A DNA stretch of 64,000 nucleotides, from NCBI RefSeq assembly GCF_027625475.1, contig NZ_CP115174.1, forward strand, positions 4,000,501-4,064,500, read 5' to 3'. The notes beneath the pieces were generated by a model, which was not told the DNA's origin, did no database searches, and saw nothing but the letters and a program-made list of their open reading frames with translations. Position numbers and translations under genes: made by a program. Of this stretch, positions 1-7,638 are shown in pieces. How positions within the stretch are numbered: position 1 is the first letter of the stretch; the number at the start of each line of letters is the position of its first letter. This DNA comes from Sphingomonas abietis. Its GTDB lineage: Bacteria; Pseudomonadota; Alphaproteobacteria; Sphingomonadales; Sphingomonadaceae.

Positions 1-493
1 GCAGCACATAGATGCCGTCGCGCAGGCGATCATGGGCATCGTGCCGATCGACCAGTATCTCGTCGCCGTCGGCCAGCGTCGGCAGCATCGAAATGCCCCG
101 CACCCGGATCACCGACAGCCCTTCCCTGTCCCCACGATCGGGGCGGAGCCGGCGCAGCCATGCCTCGGAAAAGCCCATGCCGGCAGCGGACAACCGATCC
201 TCCGCCACTGCCCCCGGCCCGGCCGACGCGGCGATATCCAGCATCGGCACCGTCCAGAGCGGGGCCACGGCCGGGGCCGGCGCCTCGGCCGCGCCCAGCC
301 AGGTTTCGGGCACGCCGAAATAAGCGGCGAGCCGCGCGCGATCCGCCTCCGCCAGCCGGCGCGGCGTGCCCCGCCGGATGAACTGCTGCACATAGGCCGG
401 GTTGCGGCCGATCAGCCGCGACAGCGAGGCGCAATCCTCCCCGCGTTGCTGGATCAGCCGTGCGAGAACGGCGCGCGGATCGCCTTCGACCAT
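1..493 (-). CDS. XRE/S24-family (LexA/CI-like) transcriptional repressor, 3' end outside window
   Basis: At least 164 codons are visible, read leftward and running off the window start. The N-terminal ~65 residues (MVEGDPRAVLARLIQQ onward) look like a lambda-repressor-type helix-turn-helix ending in a FGVPETWLG segment. The C-terminal part has the S24 peptidase serine motif (VRGISMLPTLADGDEILVD). The catalytic lysine should lie outside the window. Such proteins are autocleaving or LexA-like repressors of prophage or stress genes. The ATG at 493 lies 7 bases from a good -10 box, so the transcript may be leaderless. It is divergent from a small HTH-like gene. That it represses its own promoter is inferred from the palindrome at 516-537. 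Confidence 0.8.
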   Translation of the reverse strand, partial: MVEGDPRAVLARLIQQRGEDCASLSRLIGRNPAYVQQFIRRGTPRRLAEADRARLAAYFGVPETWLGAAEAPAPAVAPLWTVPMLDIAASAGPGAVAEDRLSAAGMGFSEAWLRRLRPDRGDREGLSVIRVRGISMLPTLADGDEILVDRHDAHDRLRDGIYVL

Positions 494-499
494 GGCCGG

Positions 500-528
500 A
501 TCATACGGATAGGAAAAATCCTAGACAA
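500..528 (-). promoter_or_regulatory. sigma70-type promoter of the S24 repressor gene
   Basis: On the minus strand TTGTCT (528-523) is separated by exactly 17 bases from TATGAT (505-500). The predicted transcription start is near 493, the A of the ATG, so the mRNA would have no leader, as with lambda cI made from PRM. Prediction by eye only. Confidence 0.6.
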
Positions 529-537
529 GTAGGATTT
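516..537. promoter_or_regulatory. palindromic operator of the S24 repressor
   Basis: A perfect inverted repeat with 8-base arms, AAATCCTA-N6-TAGGATTT. It overlaps the -35 box of the repressor promoter and lies between the two divergent genes. It is the obvious candidate site for the repressor and would allow autoregulation and control of the rightward operon. Confidence 0.6.
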
Positions 538-595
538 GAAGAACAAAACATGATCTTCAACGGGGCGAGCGAGTCCCGAGGGAGGCCGCACGTCG

Positions 596-781
596 ATGCA
601 TCTGCTCACGCGAATCCAGCATTATCTGCGGCGTTCGGGGACCAGTGCATCGACGTTCGGCCGGCGCGTCGTCGGCGATCCCCGATTCGTCCACGATCTG
701 CGCAACGGCCGCGAGCCCCGGATCAAGACCGAACGCCGCATCCATGCCTGGCTCGATCGTCATGAGGAGATGAGAGGATGA
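596..781 (+). CDS. small HTH-like protein divergent from the S24 repressor
   Basis: 61 residues. The segment around FGRRVVGDPRFVHDLRNGREP resembles the turn and recognition helix of small phage-type DNA-binding proteins, and the protein is arginine-rich and basic. The ATG at 596 is preceded by a GAGGGAGG ribosome-binding site. Its stop overlaps the next ATG (ATGA at 778-781), so the two are translationally coupled. Its place opposite an S24 repressor resembles a Cro-like gene or small regulator, but the role is not established. Confidence 0.6.
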   Translation: MHLLTRIQHYLRRSGTSASTFGRRVVGDPRFVHDLRNGREPRIKTERRIHAWLDRHEEMRG

Positions 782-1158
782 TACGCCTGCCCGCCGAACG
801 CGCCCGCGATACCCTGCTGCGCGCGATGGAGCCGTTCGCGGCCCCGTTCACCACCATCACCGCGACCAGCCAGGATTGGGCCTCCGGCCTGTTCTACGGC
901 GCACGGCACCGGCTCGCGCTGCGCATCGAGGGCGGCGACGCCGCGATCCGGGCGGCGCAGTTGCAGGCGGCATTGCCCGAGATGGAGCTGGCGATGGCCC
1001 AGGGTTTCGTCGCCGATCTGCATGTGGTGCGGCTCGATGAAAACGGGCCGATCCTCGCGATCGAGGCGCTGACGATCGACGATCCCGAACAGGCGAACCG
1101 GGTCGCGCATGTCGCCCGGACGGGCGCGGTCAATCGTGCCGGACGGCCAGCCTGTTGA
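778..1158 (+). CDS. conserved hypothetical protein, 126 aa
   Basis: Starts at the ATGA overlap with the preceding small gene, so it is the second gene of a two-gene operon facing away from the S24 repressor. No signal peptide or membrane segment is seen. The protein is a mixed alpha/beta composition (SGLFYGARHRLALRIEGGD, then VADLHVVRLDENGP) with no motif I recognise. The last 29 bases overlap the 3' end of the convergent gene at 1130-1999. Confidence 0.6.
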   Translation: MIRLPAERARDTLLRAMEPFAAPFTTITATSQDWASGLFYGARHRLALRIEGGDAAIRAAQLQAALPEMELAMAQGFVADLHVVRLDENGPILAIEALTIDDPEQANRVAHVARTGAVNRAGRPAC

Positions 1159-1999
1159 GCTCGTCCAGCGCATCGCGGAGCGCCGGGCGCATGTCGCGCG
1201 CAGGCGGCGCCTCGGGCGCTTCGTCGGCCACGGCCCGGCGCTCGAGGCCGGCCGACAGACGCTCCATCATCGCGGTGATGCTGGCGCCGCGCGGCAATTC
1301 CCGCGCCACGCGTGCCGGGGCGTCCGCCGCGACGGGTTCGGCGGGCACCGGCTCGACCGGGGCGGATTCGACGGCCGCGACAGGCTCGGCCGGCACCCTC
1401 TGCGCCACGGTGTCCGCCACGGTATCCGCCACCAGTTCGGGCACGGTTTCGGGCACGGGGTCCACCGGCGGCGACGCCACCGGCTCCTCGCCCACCTCGA
1501 CGAAATCGCCGTCGGGGATCGCGGGTTCGGGCCACCAGGCCTCATCCGCCTGCGGATCGGGGGCCGCCGCCGGGGCCGGGCCGAAGCCGCTGACCTCCAT
1601 GAACGGCTCGCCGAGATCGCGGCTGGCGATGATCGGCTCGCGCGGCGGCGCATCGGGATGGGCATCGGCCCGGCGGAAGCGGCGGAAACGCTCGCTCGGT
1701 GCCGGCGGGGCGGGCTCCTCCTCGGGCGCCATCACGATCGGCTCGTCGCCGTCTTCCAACGCCACGGATCGGGCCGGGCGCCGCCGCATCGCGAGATACG
1801 CCACGCCCGCGCAGACGATCGCCAGCCCCGCCGTCACGATCGCGCGGCCGGCCACGCCCATGTCGCCCGCCACCGGAATCCGATCGAACAGCTCGGCCGG
1901 CACGGTCCACGCGAAGAAGCCGGCCGATGCGCCCAGCGCGAGCGCCAGCGGCCCCTCGAAGCGCCAGCGATCGATCCTGCGAAGCATCTGCGTCGTCAT
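1130..1999 (-). CDS. proline/glutamate-rich membrane-anchored hypothetical protein
   Basis: 289 residues. Two hydrophobic segments lie near the N-terminus (about residues 18-36 and 47-70), followed by a long acidic, Pro/Val/Glu-rich region with repeated EPVPAEPVA-like units and a short helical C-terminus. It is probably an inner-membrane protein with a disordered tail. The ATG at 1999 is preferred over the in-frame TTG at 2023 because AGGGCAGG stands 6 bases upstream of it. It follows the glycosyltransferase gene by 25 bases and may share its transcript. Function unknown. Confidence 0.6.
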   Translation of the reverse strand: MTTQMLRRIDRWRFEGPLALALGASAGFFAWTVPAELFDRIPVAGDMGVAGRAIVTAGLAIVCAGVAYLAMRRRPARSVALEDGDEPIVMAPEEEPAPPAPSERFRRFRRADAHPDAPPREPIIASRDLGEPFMEVSGFGPAPAAAPDPQADEAWWPEPAIPDGDFVEVGEEPVASPPVDPVPETVPELVADTVADTVAQRVPAEPVAAVESAPVEPVPAEPVAADAPARVARELPRGASITAMMERLSAGLERRAVADEAPEAPPARDMRPALRDALDELNRLAVRHD

Positions 2000-2024
2000 G
2001 CGAACCTGCCCTGCCTGTCCCAAC

Positions 2025-3269
2025 TCATGCGCCCGCCGGCACCATGGCGGCGGGAACGATGCTTTTCTGTGCCACTCTTTGGTAAACGGGAAGATAATGT
2101 TTGGCGTTGGAGGCCCAATCCCGCTCGCGCTCCACGAAGCGGCGGCCCGCTTCGCGGCGGCGTTCCCAGATATCGCGATCGGCCAGCAGCCCGGCCAGCG
2201 ACGCGGCGATCGCCTGCGGATCGTCGGGCGCGAACAGGGTGCCGGTCTCGCCGTCGCGGATCAGCTCGCGATGGCCGCCAATGTCCGACGCGGCGACCAG
2301 CCGGCGCTGCGCCATCGCCTCCAGTGGCTTCAGCGGCGTCACCAGATCGGTCAGCCGCATCTTCTTGCGCGGGTAGCAGAGGATATCGATCAGCCCGTAA
2401 TAGCGCTCCACCTCCTGGTGCGGCACGCGGCCGACGAAGTGGATGCGCGCGGCGACCGGCGAGGCGTCCGCCTGCGCCTTCAGCGCATCCGCCCGCGGCC
2501 CGCCGCCGACGAGCAGCAGATGCGCGTCCGGCCGCGCGGCGACCAGAGCCGGCATCGCCGCGATCAGGTCGTCGATGCCCTCATAATCGTAGAGCGAGCC
2601 GATGAAGCCGATCACCTCGGCACCAGCGAGGCCCAGCTGCGCGCGCAGCGCCTCGTCGGGCGGCGGCGGATCGCCGAACAGGCCGAGATCGACGCCGTTC
2701 GGCGAGACCATGATCTTGTCCGCCGGCACGCCGCGCGCGATCAGGTCGCCGCGCAGCCCCTCGCAGATCACCGCGACCGCGTCGGCGCGGTTGACCGCCC
2801 AGGTCTCGATCGCCTTGGTCAGCCGGTATTTGGCCGATCCTTCGGTTCCGGTGCCGTTACCGACCGCCGCATCCTCCCAGAAGGCACGGATCTCGTAGAC
2901 CAGCGGCAGGCCGAGCCGCTTCGCCGCCGATCGCCCGGCGAGCGCGGTCAGCACCGGCGAATGGGCGTGCAGGACGTCCGGCTTGAATTCCTCGGCGGCG
3001 CGCAGGATCGCGCGGGTGAAGGCGCGGACCTCGCGCATCTCGGAGAGGATCGGCGCACCCGCCGCCACCCCGCCGCCGCGATGGAAGCGCAGCCCGTCAT
3101 GGGTTTCCCACGCCCCTTCGGTCACCGCCGCGCCCAGCACGTGGCGCGCGCCGGTGACGCCCGCCACCTCCAGCCCCAGCGCCTCCTGCGCCTTCAGGAT
3201 GGCGCGCGTGCGGAAGGTGTAGCCGCTGTGCAAGGGCAGCGAATGATCGAGGATGTGCAGAATCCGCAT
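2025..3269 (-). CDS. exosortase A-associated family 4-like glycosyltransferase
   Basis: 414 residues. The N-terminus MRILHILDHSLPLHSGYTFR is characteristic of the PEP-CTERM/exosortase-A-associated glycosyltransferase family (TIGR04063 type). The C-terminal GT-B half carries SPNGVDLGLF, GFIGSLYDYEG and the E-x7-E region near KPLEAMAQRRLVAASDIGG. It should transfer a sugar from a nucleotide donor during assembly of an exosortase-linked exopolysaccharide or glycan at the cytoplasmic face. The start at 3269 is chosen for its GAGGA ribosome-binding site and match to the family start. It is divergent from the O-glycosylation ligase, a typical partner. No exosortase gene lies in this window. Confidence 0.88.
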   Translation of the reverse strand: MRILHILDHSLPLHSGYTFRTRAILKAQEALGLEVAGVTGARHVLGAAVTEGAWETHDGLRFHRGGGVAAGAPILSEMREVRAFTRAILRAAEEFKPDVLHAHSPVLTALAGRSAAKRLGLPLVYEIRAFWEDAAVGNGTGTEGSAKYRLTKAIETWAVNRADAVAVICEGLRGDLIARGVPADKIMVSPNGVDLGLFGDPPPPDEALRAQLGLAGAEVIGFIGSLYDYEGIDDLIAAMPALVAARPDAHLLLVGGGPRADALKAQADASPVAARIHFVGRVPHQEVERYYGLIDILCYPRKKMRLTDLVTPLKPLEAMAQRRLVAASDIGGHRELIRDGETGTLFAPDDPQAIAASLAGLLADRDIWERRREAGRRFVERERDWASNAKHYLPVYQRVAQKSIVPAAMVPAGA

Positions 3270-3281
3270 GATAGTCCTCAT

Positions 3282-3300
3282 GTCCCGCATCGGGACTTTT
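3282..3300. repeat. short inverted repeat upstream of the glycosyltransferase
   Basis: GTCCCG-CAT-CGGGAC followed by TTTT on the plus strand, 13 bases upstream of the glycosyltransferase start. The 3-base loop is small for a terminator. It could be an operator in the divergent promoter region. Role not shown. Confidence 0.3.
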
Positions 3301-3391
3301 CGCACGGACCTTTGCCATGGCAAGGCTTAACGTCGCGTCAACCGGGGCGCGCTAGGCGTGGGTGCGCCATGATGGGACGAGAGACGCAGCG

Positions 3392-3526
3392 ATGATCGAC
3401 ACTTTCGCGCTCGCGCTGTCCCACGGCCTGCTGGCGCTGACCGCCTGGCGGCTGTTCAAGCGCCCCGATCTCGATCGCGACGGCGGCGCCAAGCGGACGG
3501 TGTGGGGCCAGCGCCCGGATGCATGA
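3392..3526 (+). CDS. 44-aa small membrane-like protein coupled to the O-glycosylation ligase
   Basis: A short ORF, MIDTFALALSHGLLALTAWR onward, ending in GQRPDA. It has one short hydrophobic helix (about residues 4-19) and a basic, polar C-terminus. A GAGAG-like ribosome-binding site precedes the ATG. Its stop at 3524-3526 overlaps the ligase ATG at 3519 by 8 bases, the usual mark of translational coupling. Codon use resembles its neighbours. It may be a small accessory of the exosortase-linked glycan machinery. No family is recognised. Confidence 0.5.
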   Translation: MIDTFALALSHGLLALTAWRLFKRPDLDRDGGAKRTVWGQRPDA

Positions 3527-4880
3527 TCTCGCCCTCGTCGCGTTCATCGCCGGGCTGATGGGACTCGGCCTGCGCCGGCCATTCATCTTCGTGCTCGGCT
3601 ATGCCTATGTCGACATCGTCTCGCCGCAGCGCCTGTCCTACTACATGCTCAATGCAGTGCCGATCTCGCTGATCTTCTTCGTCTGCGCGCTGGGTGGCTT
3701 CCTGGCGATGGACGACAAGAGCGGCACGCGGCTCGCCGGGCGGCAGGTGCTGCTGATCCTGCTGCTGCTGTGGTGCGGCTTCACCACGATGACCGCCGAT
3801 TTTCCCGCCGCCGCCGCCGAGAAGTGGGACTGGGTGTGGAAGGCGCTGCTGTTCGCGATCTTCCTGCCGTTCACGCTGCGCACCCGGCTGCGGATCGAGG
3901 GATTGCTGCTGTTCATGGTGATCGCGGCCGGATCGATCATCATCACCGGCGGGATCAAGACGCTGCTCGGCGGTGGCGGCTATGGCACGCTCAACCTCGG
4001 GCTCAGCGACAATAGCGGGCTCTACGAGGGATCGACGATCTCGACGGTGGCGATCGCGATCGTCCCCACTATCCTGTTTCTCGGCAAATATGGCACCGTC
4101 TTCCCGCGCGACTGGAAGGTGCGGCTCTATACGCTGGCGCTCGCCTTCGCCTGCCTGCTGATCCCGATCGGCACGGCGACGCGCACCGGGCTGATCTGCA
4201 TCGGGCTGGTCGCGCTGATGGGGCTGCGCGATTCCCAGCACCGGCTGCTCTATATCGGCGGCATGGTGGTGGCGGGCATGATCGCGGTGCCGCTGCTGCC
4301 CTCCAGCTACACCCAGCGGATGCACACCATCCAGGGCTACCAGTCCGACGAATCCGCCTCGACCCGCGTCGCGGTGTGGGGCTGGACGTGGAACTACGTG
4401 CAGGATCATCCCGCCGGCGGCGGCTTCGCCGCCTATCTCGGCAACCACATCCAGCTGCAGCTGAAGGATGCGCGCGGCCAGCCGATCAACAATGCGGTGG
4501 AATATGACAAGGCCCGCGCCTTCCATTCCGCCTATTTCGAGATGCTGGGCGAACAGGGCTTTCCGGGCTTCCTGATGTGGGCGGCGCTCCACCTCACCAG
4601 CCTGTTCCGGCTGGAGATGCTGCGCCGCCGCTTCCGCCGGTCGACCGATCCCGACGAGCAATGGATCGCGCCGCTGGCGACCGCGCTCCAGCATGGCCAC
4701 ATCATCTATCTGGTCGGCTCGCTGTTCATCGGCATCGCCTTCCAGCCCTTCGTGTATATGATGATCGCCTGCGAGATCGGGCTCGATTCGTATGTGCTGC
4801 GAACCCGGCCGCGTATCGCCAGGGCGCCGATGGGGCAGACGGCGCACGGCCCCGTCGCGACCGGCCCCGCCGCCGCATGA
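3519..4880 (+). CDS. O-glycosylation ligase, exosortase A system-associated (Wzy/O-antigen-ligase-like)
   Basis: 453 residues with about ten hydrophobic helices. The N-terminus (MHDLALVAFIAGLMGLGLRR, then YAYVDIVSPQRLSYY) is characteristic of the exosortase-A-associated putative O-glycosylation ligase family (TIGR03097 type). The long periplasmic loop with ESASTRVAVWGWTWNYVQDHPAGGG matches the polymerase/ligase loop. It should transfer or polymerise glycan on the periplasmic side of the inner membrane. It is coupled upstream to a 44-codon ORF and downstream by ATGA to an acyltransferase, so the three likely form one operon. Confidence 0.88.
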   Translation: MHDLALVAFIAGLMGLGLRRPFIFVLGYAYVDIVSPQRLSYYMLNAVPISLIFFVCALGGFLAMDDKSGTRLAGRQVLLILLLLWCGFTTMTADFPAAAAEKWDWVWKALLFAIFLPFTLRTRLRIEGLLLFMVIAAGSIIITGGIKTLLGGGGYGTLNLGLSDNSGLYEGSTISTVAIAIVPTILFLGKYGTVFPRDWKVRLYTLALAFACLLIPIGTATRTGLICIGLVALMGLRDSQHRLLYIGGMVVAGMIAVPLLPSSYTQRMHTIQGYQSDESASTRVAVWGWTWNYVQDHPAGGGFAAYLGNHIQLQLKDARGQPINNAVEYDKARAFHSAYFEMLGEQGFPGFLMWAALHLTSLFRLEMLRRRFRRSTDPDEQWIAPLATALQHGHIIYLVGSLFIGIAFQPFVYMMIACEIGLDSYVLRTRPRIARAPMGQTAHGPVATGPAAA

Positions 4881-5959
4881 CCCGGCCGGAACTGCGCCCG
4901 CTGACATCGGTTCGCGGGCTCTTCGCCTGGGCGGTGGTGCTCTATCATGTCCGCATCGCCTGCCTCGGCTGGCTGCCGGCGGCGGCGATCCAGCTGCTCG
5001 CCAAGGGCTATCTGGCGGTCGACTTCTTCTTCCTGCTCTCCGGCTTCGTGATCTGGCTCAACTATGGCGAGCGGCTGCGCACGCGCGGCGCCGCCACCGA
5101 TTTCCTGGTCCGCCGGATCGCGCGGGTATGGCCGCTACACGCCGCGATGCTGGCGTTCGGCGGCGGCCTCGCCATCCTGCTATGGGCGACCGGGCGCGAT
5201 ACCGGGCATTTCCCGATCGGCGAATTGCCGCTGCACATCGCGATGATGCAGAATTGGGGCCTGCTCGACACGCTCGACTGGAACGATCCGGCCTGGTCGA
5301 TCAGCTGCGAATGGGCGGCCTATCTGCTGACCCCGCTCGCGGTGCTGCTGGTGCCCGCCAGACGGCTGCCGACGCCGGTGCTGATCGCCTGCGCCGCCGC
5401 GCCGCTGCTGGTGCTGTTCGCGGTGGCGCAGGCGCGCGGCGCGACCGGCCTCGGCTTCGACATCCCGCATTTCGGATTGTTCCGCTGCCTCGCCGAATTC
5501 GCCTGCGGGGCGATGCTTTCGACGCTGTGGCGGCGCTGGCGCGGGATGGTGCGCGCGGAGCTGGGCTGCTGGCTCGCCGGCGCCTGCTGCCTCGCGGCAT
5601 GGGCGGCGGGCGTGCCCGAGACGCTCGCCGTGCCGTTCGCCTTCGCGACCCTGCTGCTGGCGCTGGCGCTGGGCGCCGAGAGGCCGCGCCACCCGCTTGC
5701 CGGCCGCGCGATCCACTGGCTCGGCGAGATCAGCTACGCGACCTATTTGTCGCATTTCCTGCTGTTCTTCGCGGTCAAGCTGGCCTTCGTGCACAACGAG
5801 CATGACGCCGCGCCGGCGGTCATGGCGCTGTACCTGCTGATCGTGCTGGCCGCCTCGGCGGCGCTCTACCACGGCGTCGAGCGGCCCGCCCAGCGCGCCA
5901 TCCTGCGCGGCTGGGCGGGCTTTCGCAAACCGCGCGTCAGCGCTGTTCGATCGACTTGA
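4877..5959 (+). CDS. acyltransferase family 3 (OafA/YrhL-like) membrane protein
   Basis: 360 residues, about ten membrane helices. It starts at the ATGA overlap with the ligase. N-terminal features include LRPLTSVRGLFAWAVVLYHV with the family histidine in the first helix, then the FFFLLSGFVI and RRIARVWPLH segments typical of acyltransferase_3 proteins. These enzymes add acetyl or other acyl groups to glycans in the membrane. Together with the ligase and glycosyltransferase this suggests O-acylation of the exosortase-linked polysaccharide. Its last 23 bases overlap the convergent pfpI-like gene. Confidence 0.85.
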   Translation: MTRPELRPLTSVRGLFAWAVVLYHVRIACLGWLPAAAIQLLAKGYLAVDFFFLLSGFVIWLNYGERLRTRGAATDFLVRRIARVWPLHAAMLAFGGGLAILLWATGRDTGHFPIGELPLHIAMMQNWGLLDTLDWNDPAWSISCEWAAYLLTPLAVLLVPARRLPTPVLIACAAAPLLVLFAVAQARGATGLGFDIPHFGLFRCLAEFACGAMLSTLWRRWRGMVRAELGCWLAGACCLAAWAAGVPETLAVPFAFATLLLALALGAERPRHPLAGRAIHWLGEISYATYLSHFLLFFAVKLAFVHNEHDAAPAVMALYLLIVLAASAALYHGVERPAQRAILRGWAGFRKPRVSAVRST

Positions 5960-6479
5960 TCAACGCTTCGGTGAAGGCCGGGATGTCACCCGGCTTGCGG
6001 CTGGTGATGAGCCTGCCGTCGACCTGCACCTCCTGGTCGACCACCTCGGCGCCGGCATTCTTCAGGTCGGTGCGGATCGACGGCCAGCTGGTGACGGTTC
6101 GCCCGTCGAGCACGTCCGCCTCGGCCAGCAGCCACGGCCCGTGGCAGATCGCCGCCACCGTCTTGTCCGCCGCGAAGAAGTCACGGACGATGCGCAGCGC
6201 CTCGGCCTCCATCCGCATCTTGTCGGGATTGGTGGTGCCGCCGGGAATGAGCAGCGCGTCATAATCCTCGGCGCGGACGTCGGCGAGCAGGAGATCGGGG
6301 GTGATCGTCGAGGCCTTCTCGACATCCTGCTCCATGCCCTGGATCGGATCGGTCCCGATCGAGGCGAGCGTCACCTGCGCGCCGGCATCGATCAGGCTCG
6401 CGCGCGGCTTGAACAGCTCGGATTGCTCGAAGCCGTCGGTGGCGATGATGAGGACTTTGGACTGGTCGATCATCGGCAT
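5937..6479 (-). CDS. DJ-1/PfpI family protein (type 1 glutamine amidotransferase-like)
   Basis: 180 residues. The nucleophile elbow is AAICHGPWLLAEA with Cys112, preceded by the GGTTNPDKMR loop and the acidic residue region near FEQSELF, as in PfpI and YhbO-type stress proteins. Members are reported as deglycases, chaperones or peptidases protecting against carbonyl and oxidative stress. The substrate here cannot be told. The ATG at 6479 has an AGGAGA site 7 bases upstream. It is divergent from the topoisomerase IB gene. Confidence 0.88.
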   Translation of the reverse strand: MPMIDQSKVLIIATDGFEQSELFKPRASLIDAGAQVTLASIGTDPIQGMEQDVEKASTITPDLLLADVRAEDYDALLIPGGTTNPDKMRMEAEALRIVRDFFAADKTVAAICHGPWLLAEADVLDGRTVTSWPSIRTDLKNAGAEVVDQEVQVDGRLITSRKPGDIPAFTEALIKSIEQR

Positions 6480-6588
6480 GTCTTTTCTCCTGCTGAGCAT
6501 GGGGTCGGCGACGAAAACGGATCGCGACGGGCTCCCGTTCCGTGACCCGCCGGAACGATCCCACGACCGATCGCGTTGCCCCGGGATC

Positions 6589-7638
6589 ATGACCAACCCC
6601 AAGCTCACCTTCGTCGACGACGAACTGCCCGGCATCACCCGCCGCCGCGCCGGCAAGGGCTGGGCCTATCGCGACGCCCATGGCGAGCGCGTCACCGCAC
6701 GCGACGAGATCGACCGGCTGAACGCGATCGCGATGCCGCCGGCCTACCGCGATTGCTGGTTCTGCCCCTCGCCCGACGGCCATATCCAGGCGACCGGCTA
6801 TGACGACAAGGGCCGCAAGCAATATCGCTACCACCCCGATTTCCGGGCCGCGCAGGAGGCCGAGAAATATGCCGGCTGCGCCGATTTCGGCCGGATGCTG
6901 CCGCTGATCCGCCGGCAGGTGGACAGCGACCTCGCCCATCGCAAGCTCGACAAGCGCACCGCCGTCGCCGCCGTCGTCCGGCTGCTCGATCTCGGCCATG
7001 TCCGCGTCGGCAATGCGAGCTATGCGCGCGACAATGGCTCGTTCGGCGCGACGACGCTGCGCACCCGCCATGCCGCGGTGCGCGGCGCCCGGCTGAAGCT
7101 CTGCTACAAGGGCAAGTCCGGCAAGATGCAGGAGCTGACGATCGAGGATCGCCGTCTCTCTACCATCGTCAAGCGCTGCCAGGATCTGCCCGGCCAGCAG
7201 CTCTTCCAGTATCTCGACGGCGACGGCGGCCGCCACGCCGTCACCTCGTCTGACGTCAACGACTATATCCGCGAGACCAGCGGCGGCGCCTTCACCGCCA
7301 AGCATTTCCGCACCTGGGCGGCGAGCGTGATCGCCTACCAGGCGATCGTGGCGGCGGGCGCGGACGGCATCGGCATCAACGCGATGCTGGCCCCGGTGGC
7401 CGAGGCGCTGGGCAACACGCCCGCGATCAGCCGCAAATCCTATGTCCACCCCGCCCTGATCGATCTGGCCAAGGCGGGTGGCCTCCGCGACCCGGTTTCG
7501 TTACGGTTGCCGCGAACCACACGCTGGCAGCAGCCTGCCGAGCGAGGGCTCATCGCCTTTCTCGATGCGCTGCCGGATCAACGCGGGCCGGCCACGGCCG
7601 CCCGCTCCCACGCCGAACGAAGGACGAAAGCCGCCTGA
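6589..7638 (+). CDS. DNA topoisomerase IB (poxvirus-like)
   Basis: 349 residues. The N-terminal domain begins with PGITRRRAGKGWAYRD and includes PPAYRDCWFCPSPDGHIQATG. The catalytic domain carries KRTAVAAVVRLLDLGHVRVGN, KHFRTWAAS and SRKSYVHP, whose Tyr285 should form the 3'-phosphotyrosyl link. This enzyme relaxes supercoils in either direction without ATP. It is common in alphaproteobacteria but absent from most enterobacteria. Its stop and the next ATG overlap (TGATG), so it forms an operon with the MscS channel gene. Confidence 0.93.
   Translation: MTNPKLTFVDDELPGITRRRAGKGWAYRDAHGERVTARDEIDRLNAIAMPPAYRDCWFCPSPDGHIQATGYDDKGRKQYRYHPDFRAAQEAEKYAGCADFGRMLPLIRRQVDSDLAHRKLDKRTAVAAVVRLLDLGHVRVGNASYARDNGSFGATTLRTRHAAVRGARLKLCYKGKSGKMQELTIEDRRLSTIVKRCQDLPGQQLFQYLDGDGGRHAVTSSDVNDYIRETSGGAFTAKHFRTWAASVIAYQAIVAAGADGIGINAMLAPVAEALGNTPAISRKSYVHPALIDLAKAGGLRDPVSLRLPRTTRWQQPAERGLIAFLDALPDQRGPATAARSHAERRTKAA

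Noticed and set aside
3282..3300. Terminator at the GTCCCG-CAT-CGGGAC hairpin
   Set aside because: Loop of three bases and position upstream of two divergent genes make a terminator unlikely.
1155..3395. Long plus-strand open frame opposite the membrane protein and glycosyltransferase genes
   Set aside because: Arg/Ala/Gly/Pro-rich, no motifs or ribosome-binding site; a typical antisense shadow in very GC-rich DNA.
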